The notes under the pieces were generated by a model, which made no database searches, was not told where the DNA came from, and worked only from the letters and a program-made list of their open reading frames with translations. A DNA stretch of 64,000 bases, taken from assembly GCF_015159595.1 (NCBI RefSeq), contig NZ_CP063304.1, positions 1,550,001 to 1,614,000 of the forward strand, read 5' to 3'. Positions 35,789-43,437 of the stretch are shown here, piece by piece. Source of the DNA: Blautia liquoris (GTDB lineage: Bacteria; Bacillota; Clostridia; Lachnospirales; Lachnospiraceae). Each line of letters starts with the position of its first letter. Position 1 is the first letter of the stretch. Made by a program: the position numbers and the translations under genes.

Positions 35789-36820
35789 TTAGTCATCGCT
35801 GGAATTGCGGTATATGACTTTAGTTTCGATATAAGATAATTCGTAAGGCATATTCGGATATTTGATCCGGTATAAGATTTGCATTGCAAGGCGCATACCA
35901 ATATTCTGATTGTAGACATGAACAGTGGTAATGTTCTCGGCAATTGGGCTTTCTATATTGTCATCGAAACCAGTGACAAGTATATCATGTGGAACACGAA
36001 TGTTTCGTTTGCGTAATGATGAAATTAAGAGGCATGCCACATAGTCACTGGCACAGACAAATGCCTGAGGTATAGAGGAGAGGGTATCGAGAAATAACTC
36101 AATTTCCTCTTTATATGTGTCTTCACCAATAGATCCAGTAAGAGTAAGAGTATGATCAAGAGCAAGATTATGGTCATCCAGAGCTCCTAAAAATCCTTCA
36201 TATCTCTCGTGATTTGACTTTGCGTAGTTTATATCTCCGATAAATCCGAATGTCTTTATTCCTTTATCAATCAAATGCTTTGTAAGTTTAAAAACACTAT
36301 TATAATTTTCCATTAGAATGACATCTCCGTTTAACTCAGAAGTCGGAACAGAGACTGCAGTATCGAAAAAGACCTTTGGAATGTCACATGTGGAAAGCAG
36401 TTTCAAGAGTTTTACATTATAAACATTCATGATGATCATACCCTGTGTATTTCCGTTTGAGAGGGAGGCGGGCAGGATATAATTTTCGTTAATCTTGGAT
36501 GGCAAGTAAGTATAAACCAGATTTATATTCTGCTTGGAAAATTCTTTTGCAATCTGGTGTATAATCCGCATCCAGAAGATAGATGATTCAGGACGCGATA
36601 CAGCAAGCGCAATATTGAGAGGTGCATCTGAAGATTCTTTTTTTGATTTATCCGGACGGTCTATTCCTTCTGGGAGTGAATAGTCCATCTCTAATGCCCT
36701 GGATATGATTTTATCTTTTAATTCATCAGAAACACCTTCTTTATCGCTGAACACCTTCCAGACAGTAGTTCGCGAGACGCCCAGAGAATCTGCAATATCT
36801 TGTAATTTTACTTTTTTCAT
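35789..36820 (-). CDS. LacI-family transcriptional regulator of the glycan locus
   Basis: A 343-residue repressor. The N-terminal helix-turn-helix is VKLQDIADSLGVSRTTVWKVFS (about 3-25) with the hinge helix near residues 50-60. The rest is a periplasmic-binding-protein-like sensor domain (about 65-335). It is divergent from the transporter operon that starts at 37221, so it very likely controls that operon. Palindromes at 36964-36987, 37067-37080 and 37161-37174 are candidate operators. The inducer is probably a product of the glycan, which is inference. Confidence 0.88.
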   Translation of the reverse strand: MKKVKLQDIADSLGVSRTTVWKVFSDKEGVSDELKDKIISRALEMDYSLPEGIDRPDKSKKESSDAPLNIALAVSRPESSIFWMRIIHQIAKEFSKQNINLVYTYLPSKINENYILPASLSNGNTQGMIIMNVYNVKLLKLLSTCDIPKVFFDTAVSVPTSELNGDVILMENYNSVFKLTKHLIDKGIKTFGFIGDINYAKSNHERYEGFLGALDDHNLALDHTLTLTGSIGEDTYKEEIELFLDTLSSIPQAFVCASDYVACLLISSLRKRNIRVPHDILVTGFDDNIESPIAENITTVHVYNQNIGMRLAMQILYRIKYPNMPYELSYIETKVIYRNSSDD

Positions 36821-36928
36821 TTCTACACCTATCTACCCCTATCTGCACTTTATCGTGCTTTCTTTATCTACTATTGAGTTTTCATTAAGCTATTGTATGA
36901 AAGCAAATAACACATCCCATTATTTTAT

Positions 36929-36957
36929 AGTATATCATTATATGACTTGGGTTTCAA
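36929..36957 (-). promoter_or_regulatory. Promoter of the LacI-family gene
   Basis: On the minus strand TTGAAA (36952-36957), 17 bases, then TATACT (36929-36934) with a TGA extension. The split palindrome at 36964-36987 lies 6 bases upstream of the -35. Confidence 0.65.
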
Positions 36958-36963
36958 TGACAT

Positions 36964-36987
36964 TTAACATAATGAACGTAATGTTAA
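36964..36987. promoter_or_regulatory. Split operator candidate
   Basis: TTAACAT (36964-36970) and ATGTTAA (36981-36987) are the same half-sites as in the two perfect palindromes downstream, but separated by 10 extra bases, about one helical turn. Confidence 0.5.
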
Positions 36988-37054
36988 CTTGATTAAACTA
37001 ATTTAGAAAAATATTGGATAAAAACATAACAATAAAAAAGATAAATAAATTCTG

Positions 37055-37083
37055 TTGACATATATTTTAACATATGTTAATAT
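37055..37083 (+). promoter_or_regulatory. Promoter of the glycan transporter operon with operator in the spacer
   Basis: TTGACA (37055-37060), 17 bases, then TAATAT (37078-37083). The perfect 14-bp palindrome TTAACATATGTTAA at 37067-37080 fills the spacer and touches the -10, so a bound repressor would exclude RNA polymerase. Confidence 0.7.
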
Positions 37084-37160
37084 TTCTACATCAAGAACAT
37101 GGTAAAATATTCATAAATGAACATGACAATATGAATATTAGCCAGAAAAGCTAATCATTG

Positions 37161-37174
37161 TTAACATATGTTAA
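37161..37174. promoter_or_regulatory. Second perfect operator copy in the leader
   Basis: A second exact TTAACATATGTTAA. Its centre is 94 bp from the first, close to nine helical turns, and it lies in the 5' leader of the first permease gene. Confidence 0.65.
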
Positions 37175-37220
37175 ATAGGTAAACATATAGGTTGACATGA
37201 TAGTGAGAAAGGGTGGTGTT

Positions 37221-38150
37221 ATGAGTTCGGTAAACGGAAAAAGGAAAGGACGGGTAAAACGTGTTTTAAAGAGGGACATGTCTCTTTACCTGTTTTGTAT
37301 TCCGGGTATAATACTGACATTTATCTTCAGCTATGTACCTATGTATGGAGTGCAGTTGGCGTTTCGAAGGTATAACGGTAAGGCAGGTATATGGGGCAGC
37401 CCCTGGGTAGGGATGTATTACTTCAAACGTTTCTTTGATTCGCCCTATTTTGTATCAACAATAAAGAATACATTGGTACTGAGCCTTTACAGTTTGATTG
37501 TTTCATTTCCAATTCCAATTATCTTAGCTTTGTTGTTGAATTCTTTTCGACATAAGAAATACCGAAAGGTAATACAGACAATTACGTATGCTCCGAATTT
37601 CATATCAGTCGTTGTCATGTGCGGTATGATTATTCTCTTCTTGTCTCCATCAGTTGGGGTTATTGGGAATGTATTGAATCATTTCGGAATAGAATCCACA
37701 AACCTGATGGCAAAGAAAGAATACTGGAGACACATCTATGTCTGGACGGGTGTCTGGCAGAATACGGGATGGAATTCAGTTATTTATTTTGCGGCTTTGT
37801 CTGGTATCAGTCCAGAATTACATGAGGCTGCTCGCTGTGACGGTGCGACAAAGTTCCAGTTGATCAGATACATAGATCTTCCATCCATCTTGCCGACGGC
37901 AACGATTCTTTTGATCATGAATTCCGGAAGCATTTTATCGGTAGGATTTGAGAAGGCATTTCTTCTTCAGAACAACTTGAATCTTTCTGTTTCAGAAATC
38001 ATATCTACCTATGTGTATAAGGTTGGTCTGATTAATAATGATATCTCTTACTCGACCGCTATTGGACTTTTTAATACTGTGATTAACCTTATTATACTGA
38101 TTATTGTCAATAAAACTGCAGATAAGATGTCCGGAAACAGTTTATGGTAG
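37221..38150 (+). CDS. Carbohydrate ABC transporter permease, LplB type
   Basis: A 309-residue inner-membrane permease of the CUT1 family (LplB-like). Six transmembrane helices begin at about residue 25 (LYLFCIPGIILTFIFSYVPMYG), and the EAA loop HEAARCDGATKFQLIRYIDLPSI contacts the ATPase. It forms a heterodimer with the next permease. I chose the ATG at 37221 with GGGTGG upstream. No ATPase gene is in the locus; such systems commonly use a shared MsmK-type ATPase encoded elsewhere. Confidence 0.88.
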   Translation: MSSVNGKRKGRVKRVLKRDMSLYLFCIPGIILTFIFSYVPMYGVQLAFRRYNGKAGIWGSPWVGMYYFKRFFDSPYFVSTIKNTLVLSLYSLIVSFPIPIILALLLNSFRHKKYRKVIQTITYAPNFISVVVMCGMIILFLSPSVGVIGNVLNHFGIESTNLMAKKEYWRHIYVWTGVWQNTGWNSVIYFAALSGISPELHEAARCDGATKFQLIRYIDLPSILPTATILLIMNSGSILSVGFEKAFLLQNNLNLSVSEIISTYVYKVGLINNDISYSTAIGLFNTVINLIILIIVNKTADKMSGNSLW

Positions 38151-38161
38151 GAGGGAATAGC

Positions 38162-39097
38162 ATGAATACAAAAAGTGCTGCAAAGACGACAGGAAAGAAA
38201 AAAATCAAACGCTGTAAAGAAGATGTTATTTTTGACAGTATCACTTTTATCTTGCTGACATTGATCCTTGTTATTACAGCTTACCCTCTGTATTGGGTTA
38301 TTATCTCTTCAATCAGTAGTCCGGCGGCTGTATCAGGCGGTGAAGTACTCTGGAGACCAGTAGGATTTACATTAAAAGGCTATGCTGAAGTATTCAAAAA
38401 CAATGAAGTTATGCGAGGATTTGCCAATTCTATTGTTTACACCGTCTTTGGTGTCCTTGTGAATCTGGTTGTCACACTTCCGACAGCCTATGCATTGTCC
38501 AGAAGCTCATTCAGTGGAAAAAAGCCAATCACGGTCTTTTATATGGTGACAATGTTCTTCAGCGGGGGATTGATTCCAACTTATCTGGTGATTAAAGGCT
38601 TAAATATGCTAAATACGATGTGGGCGCTGATACTTCCGGGAAGCATGAGTGTCTACAATATGATTGTGGCAAGAACTTTTTTTCAATCGAATATATCTGA
38701 GGAATTGTATGAGGCAGCCGAATTGGACGGATGTACGCAGGGGCGTTTTTTCTTCCAGATAGCATTGCCCCTTTCAAAGGCAATTGTTGCAATTCTGGTT
38801 TTATATTACGGTGTGGGACACTGGAACGAGTATTTCTCAGGATTAGTATATATTTCAGACAAGGCGAAATATCCATTACAGTTGGTACTTCGCAACATTC
38901 TAATTACAAATCAGACCGCACTGTCACAGACAGCAACGACTGCGGCGGCAAGACTGGCACTTCGCGAGAAGCAGCAGTTGATTGATGTTATGAAATATTC
39001 GTTGATAATCATCAGCAGCATTCCGGTACTTGTGATTTACCCGTTTATACAGAAGTACTTTGTTAAAGGTGTTATGATCGGGTCGGTGAAAGGGTAA
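38162..39097 (+). CDS. Carbohydrate ABC transporter permease, YtcP type
   Basis: A 311-residue second CUT1 permease with six transmembrane helices beginning at about residue 23. The EAA loop is ELYEAAELDGCTQGRFFFQIALP and the C-terminal IYPFIQKYFVKGVMIGSVKG is typical of the YtcP group. The ATG at 38162 follows AGGAGG and lies 11 bases after the first permease. LplB/YtcP pairs import oligosaccharides in gut Firmicutes. Confidence 0.88.
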   Translation: MNTKSAAKTTGKKKIKRCKEDVIFDSITFILLTLILVITAYPLYWVIISSISSPAAVSGGEVLWRPVGFTLKGYAEVFKNNEVMRGFANSIVYTVFGVLVNLVVTLPTAYALSRSSFSGKKPITVFYMVTMFFSGGLIPTYLVIKGLNMLNTMWALILPGSMSVYNMIVARTFFQSNISEELYEAAELDGCTQGRFFFQIALPLSKAIVAILVLYYGVGHWNEYFSGLVYISDKAKYPLQLVLRNILITNQTALSQTATTAAARLALREKQQLIDVMKYSLIIISSIPVLVIYPFIQKYFVKGVMIGSVKG

Positions 39098-39155
39098 GCG
39101 CGTCCAGAAAAACAAATACGCATAGCGTAGTTGAATAAAAAGGAGGTAGAGATAT

Positions 39156-40805
39156 ATGAAAAGAAAAGCAATATCATTATTACTTGTGGCACTCACATGT
39201 GCAACGGCTTTAACAGGATGTGGAGGTAATGATTCAAAAGAAGGAAAGGGCAAAAAAAACAATAAGGAATCATCGACAGTGTCAGAAGATACAGTAGATG
39301 AGAATGGAAAAGTCAATGGGCTGATGAACAAGGAAGGGCTCCCTCTGGTAGATAATCCAGGTGATTATAAGTTCTCGATTTTTGTGGATAATTCCAATGA
39401 GTCTGATGAGTTTTATATGCTTAATGAGTTTAAAGAACAGACGAATGTGGATGTAGATCTGAGACGTTTTCCCTTTGAGACGGCGACAGAAAGACTGAAT
39501 CTTGATTTGAATTCCGGTGATTATGCAGATGTTCTTGGGGGATGGACCTTAAGTGACAGTATGATTCTGACTTACGGTGTTCAGCAGGGAGTATTTATTC
39601 CTCTGGAAGATATTTTTAAAAATTATTGTCCGAATATTGAGAGGATTCTGGATTTGCCAGGTGTAAGGGAACAGATGACGGCTCCGGACGGACATATCTA
39701 TGGCATCCCATATGTGACAGGCGACACTACAGTTGCCTATAGTCCATGGATCAACGAGCGATGGCTGAAAAATGTGAATAAAGAGATGCCAAAGACCACC
39801 GATGAATTCGAGGATGTCCTAAAAGCGTTTAAAGATCAGGATGCAAATGGAAATGGGGATCCGAATGATGAAATTCCATTTTCCGCTGATCCCAATAATA
39901 AACATATTGAAGCAATGGCCGGATATTTTGGCATGCCAATGAACAAATATGGAGTCGCAGTAAAAGACGGCAAAGTAGTCTATGGGGGTGCCAGTAAAGA
40001 GTACAGAGAGTTTTTGAGCTGGTTCCATAAGCTGTTCAAGGAAGGATTGATTGATACAGAACTTTTCACACAAGACAGTGCTACTTGGGAAGGGAAGGGA
40101 AATAAGGATCTTTATGGTTCATCCATTGCATACGGAAGTAATGAATTCTCTGGTATTGTAATGGATGACCCAACACAAAAAAGCGAGTTTTCTGCACTTC
40201 CAGTCTTAAATACTGACAAAGAAGGTATCTGGCTGCGTGATACGGATGGTTTCAGCACTTTCAGAGCACAGGCTGTAATCACAGATAATGCAAAAAACCC
40301 TGAAATTATATGCCGTTGGTTTGATAATGCATTCGAACTTGAAAATGGGATTGGATGTAACAAGGGGCCTGTCGGAGTGAATGTAATCAAGGAAGGTGAA
40401 GACTATGTGATCAAGGACATCACAACATTTCCTGCTGATGAACAGGAAAGATTGAGTTGGGGAAATCTATGGATTCAGGAACTTCCCAAATATCTCCCGG
40501 CAGATTTCGAATTTAAAGAGGAGAACCCTGCTTACGATGAGAAAAAAGCACTAGAAGAGCAGTATGAACCAGATTTGACAAAAGATATCATCACAGACAA
40601 TTGGATACCGCTTGAGGATATTGATCGGTTTTCAGATATCAGTACTGCTTTGACCGATTATTTCAACCAGCAGCAAGCTATGTTTGTTATGGGTGAGCAG
40701 GATGTCGACGACGATGCATCATGGGATACTTATGTGGAAGGTTTGAAATCTCTCGGTCTTGAGGATTGGGTGAAGATGAGAGAACTTGACGGAATTGCCG
40801 AATAA
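39156..40805 (+). CDS. Lipoprotein oligosaccharide-binding protein of the ABC transporter
   Basis: A 549-residue extracellular solute-binding protein. The lipoprotein signal peptide ends in the lipobox LTGC, with the acylated cysteine at residue 22, and a charged linker (about 24-55) follows. The length, longer than MalE, fits binding proteins of LplB/YtcP systems that hold large oligosaccharides. AAAGGAGGT precedes the ATG. A strong terminator follows, which may keep expression of this gene above that of the enzymes downstream. Ligand is inferred as an N-glycan fragment from the enzymes. Confidence 0.86.
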   Translation: MKRKAISLLLVALTCATALTGCGGNDSKEGKGKKNNKESSTVSEDTVDENGKVNGLMNKEGLPLVDNPGDYKFSIFVDNSNESDEFYMLNEFKEQTNVDVDLRRFPFETATERLNLDLNSGDYADVLGGWTLSDSMILTYGVQQGVFIPLEDIFKNYCPNIERILDLPGVREQMTAPDGHIYGIPYVTGDTTVAYSPWINERWLKNVNKEMPKTTDEFEDVLKAFKDQDANGNGDPNDEIPFSADPNNKHIEAMAGYFGMPMNKYGVAVKDGKVVYGGASKEYREFLSWFHKLFKEGLIDTELFTQDSATWEGKGNKDLYGSSIAYGSNEFSGIVMDDPTQKSEFSALPVLNTDKEGIWLRDTDGFSTFRAQAVITDNAKNPEIICRWFDNAFELENGIGCNKGPVGVNVIKEGEDYVIKDITTFPADEQERLSWGNLWIQELPKYLPADFEFKEENPAYDEKKALEEQYEPDLTKDIITDNWIPLEDIDRFSDISTALTDYFNQQQAMFVMGEQDVDDDASWDTYVEGLKSLGLEDWVKMRELDGIAE

Positions 40806-40847
40806 GATAACTGGAAAATATAGGACTTTTATTCGGGTGATAATTGG

Positions 40848-40881
40848 AAAAGCATATTACAACATAACGTAATATGCTTTT
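40848..40881 (+). terminator. Terminator between the transporter and the glycosidase genes
   Basis: A 13-bp perfect stem AAAAGCATATTAC / GTAATATGCTTTT with an 8-base loop and then CTTTATC. It lies 42 bases after the binding-protein stop; incomplete termination would allow lower expression of the glycosidases. The remaining 59 bases before GH29 hold only an RBS and no clear promoter. Confidence 0.75.
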
Positions 40882-40940
40882 CTTTATCTGAAAAGGTTAT
40901 GTATAAGTACAATCAATTCAATAAAGGGAGACTATAAAAT

Positions 40941-42302
40941 ATGAAGAAAGAAGAAGTAGTGGAACAGGGAGTGCATAATTACAGTGCAGCTGAAGAGTAT
41001 GTCTGGCCTGCGGATGAGAAAGTTATGAAGAAGCTGGAATGGTTTCAGGATCAAAAACTTGCTCTTATGATGCACTGGGGACCTTATTCCCAGCTTGGAA
41101 TAGTGGAATCCTGGGCACTTTCTGATGCAGATGCCGAATGGTCCAGAACAGGGATAGATTGGGAGGTCAGTGGTGAGGAGTTCAAAAAACAATATCGTGA
41201 TCTGAATAAAACCTTTAATCCGATCCGATTTGATCCGGAACAATGGGCAGACATTGCCGCTGACGCAGGCATGCGTTATTTGATTTTTACCACAAAACAT
41301 CATGATGGATTCTGTATGTGGGACACGAAATATTCCGATTATAAGATAACTGCAGAAGATTGTCCATATCATACCGGAAAATATGCGGATATCTGTGGAC
41401 ATTTATTTGAAGCATTTCGAAAGAAGGGAATTGGAATAGCAGCCTACTTTTCAAAAGCTGACTGGCATGTTGATAATTACTGGGCAAAAGGATATCCGAG
41501 AGGAGACTATATGTGGAGGGGGCCCTCTTATGTGCCGGCAGAGCATCCGGAGGAATGGGCAAACTTTGTAAGATTTACAGAAAATCAGATCAAAGAATTA
41601 GCGAGTTCTTATGGTCAGATTGATATTATGTGGTTTGACGCTGGGTGGGTATGCAAACAATCCGGACAAGATATCCAGCTTGGAAAAATTATAGATGAAA
41701 TCAGAAAGTGGCAGCCGGGAATGCTCTGCGCAGACAGGACCGTTGGCGGATCTTATGAAAACTATATTACACCAGAACAATGCGTGCCTGATGAACCACC
41801 TGGTGTTCCGTGGGAGAGCTGCATCACTTTGGGGACCTCTTTCTCCTTTGCATATGAAGATGAATATAAATCCCCAAGAGAAGTTATAAATCTCCTTGTA
41901 GACATCGTGGCAAAAGGCGGTAATCTTGCGATCAATGTCGGCCCTCAGCCCGATGGAAGATTGCCAAAAGGCGCACAGAACACGTTAAAAGGAATGGGAG
42001 AGTGGCTTCGAACATATGGGAATGCGATCTATGAGACCAGAGCATGTGCGCCATATAAAAGAGGAAACATTGCATTTACAAAGAAACGGGATACCATTTA
42101 TGCCCTGGAGATGTTTCCAGACGAGAAGGAACCTTTACCAGAATCTATATGGATCCCTTATGATGGAAAGGTTGAAGATGTAACAATTATGGGCTCAGGT
42201 GAAAAGGCTGTATTTGAAAAGAAAAACGGTGGAATTATGATTCATAATCTTCCGACAGATTTTGAAACACCAATTGCAAGAGTTTACGAAATGAAAATTT
42301 AA
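40941..42302 (+). CDS. GH29 alpha-L-fucosidase, cytosolic
   Basis: A 453-residue GH29 enzyme with no signal peptide. The (beta/alpha)8 barrel includes LMMHWGPYSQLG, TKHHDGFCMWD, IDIMWFDAGW with the nucleophile D233, and LVDIVAKGGNLAINVGPQPDG; a C-terminal beta domain begins near residue 365. In this context it could remove the core alpha-1,6 or an antennary fucose from an imported N-glycan. Linkage preference cannot be read from the sequence. It starts the glycosidase block, with AAAGGGAGA upstream of the ATG. Confidence 0.88.
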   Translation: MKKEEVVEQGVHNYSAAEEYVWPADEKVMKKLEWFQDQKLALMMHWGPYSQLGIVESWALSDADAEWSRTGIDWEVSGEEFKKQYRDLNKTFNPIRFDPEQWADIAADAGMRYLIFTTKHHDGFCMWDTKYSDYKITAEDCPYHTGKYADICGHLFEAFRKKGIGIAAYFSKADWHVDNYWAKGYPRGDYMWRGPSYVPAEHPEEWANFVRFTENQIKELASSYGQIDIMWFDAGWVCKQSGQDIQLGKIIDEIRKWQPGMLCADRTVGGSYENYITPEQCVPDEPPGVPWESCITLGTSFSFAYEDEYKSPREVINLLVDIVAKGGNLAINVGPQPDGRLPKGAQNTLKGMGEWLRTYGNAIYETRACAPYKRGNIAFTKKRDTIYALEMFPDEKEPLPESIWIPYDGKVEDVTIMGSGEKAVFEKKNGGIMIHNLPTDFETPIARVYEMKI

Positions 42303-42339
42303 TCATTGTATTAATAAGAAAGTGGGCCGAAGAAAAGAG

Positions 42340-43356
42340 ATGAGAAAATTAATTGGATATGTTGGAACAAAAGATTTACAGGAAGTCACAGTGTCTGACA
42401 TCAAAAACCTGGACGTAATAAATATTGCATTCGGTGTAATTCAGGACGGAGAAGTGAGGTGGGAACATCCGGAGTGCAAACGGTTCTTATCGCAGATCAG
42501 GCTGGAAAATCCAAATCTTAAAATTCTTCTGTCAGTAGGGGGATGGGGTGCATCCGGTTTTTCAGATGCTTCCATGACACAAAATGGCAGAGAAAAGCTG
42601 GTTAGATCCGCGGTGAACATTGTACAAAATTATTCTCTGGATGGTATTGATATCGACTGGGAATATCCTTGCATACGAGTAGGAGGAATTGACGGTGACA
42701 GCAGAGACAAAGAGAATTTTACTCTTCTGATGAAAGAGTTCAGACTTGTGCTCGATCAAAAGAAAGACCGGTCATATTTTTTGTCGATTGCGGCAGGCGG
42801 AGATGAGTACTTCACCTTGTGCACACAGATGGATCAGGTGCAGCAGTATTTGGATTATGTACAGCTGATGACCTATGATCTAAAAGGAGGGTTCACAATT
42901 TTGACCGGTCACCATGCTGGTCTGTATTCGAATCAAGTCGATCTGTTCCCATCCAGTGCTGACCGGGCAGTCCAGTGCTTTGTTCAGGCGGGGGTTCCAA
43001 TAGAGAAACTCGTGCTTGGTGCGGCTTTCTATTCCAGAGAATGGAAAGAAGTACCGGATATCGATCATGGTTTTAATCAGATGGCACAGACAGTGGGAAA
43101 CTATGGTCCACCATATCATACCCTTGTCAATGATTATATCAATAAAAATGGTTATATAAAATATTGGGATGAAGAGGCCATGGCTCCTTATCTGTATAAT
43201 GGAGAAACATTTATCAGTTATGATGATAAAGAGTCATTGGCCTGCAAGGCGGATTATGTGAGAAGTAAGAACTTATATGGGATCATGTATTGGGAGTATG
43301 GCTGTGATGAAACACATACACTAACCGGATGGCTTCGTAAAAAACTAGATAGTTGA
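42340..43356 (+). CDS. GH18 chitobiase/chitinase-like glycosidase, cytosolic
   Basis: A 338-residue GH18 enzyme without signal peptide or carbohydrate-binding module. The catalytic motif DGIDIDWE has D101, D104, D106 and acid E108; SVGGWG, LMTYDLKGG and the final MYWEYGCDE complete the barrel. LVLGAAFYSREW followed by a small alpha/beta insertion resembles chitinase-type GH18 more than the endo-N-acetylglucosaminidases. It could cleave the GlcNAc-beta-1,4-GlcNAc core, as human lysosomal di-N-acetylchitobiase (also GH18) does. I prefer the ATG at 42340; a GTG at 42322 adds six residues. Confidence 0.8.
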   Translation: MRKLIGYVGTKDLQEVTVSDIKNLDVINIAFGVIQDGEVRWEHPECKRFLSQIRLENPNLKILLSVGGWGASGFSDASMTQNGREKLVRSAVNIVQNYSLDGIDIDWEYPCIRVGGIDGDSRDKENFTLLMKEFRLVLDQKKDRSYFLSIAAGGDEYFTLCTQMDQVQQYLDYVQLMTYDLKGGFTILTGHHAGLYSNQVDLFPSSADRAVQCFVQAGVPIEKLVLGAAFYSREWKEVPDIDHGFNQMAQTVGNYGPPYHTLVNDYINKNGYIKYWDEEAMAPYLYNGETFISYDDKESLACKADYVRSKNLYGIMYWEYGCDETHTLTGWLRKKLDS

Positions 43357-43437
43357 AAAGAACAGCTTGTAATCAGCTTGCAATAATGTTACCTTAATAA
43401 TAATAAAACGGAAAATGAATTTTCAGGAGGCATACAT

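Noticed and set aside
36896-36912. A catabolite-repression (cre) site upstream of the LacI gene
   Set aside because: The best candidate has three mismatches at conserved positions, including the central G.
37161-37174. The perfect palindrome as a terminator
   Set aside because: A 14-bp AT-rich palindrome without loop or U tract cannot form a useful RNA hairpin; a DNA operator is more likely.
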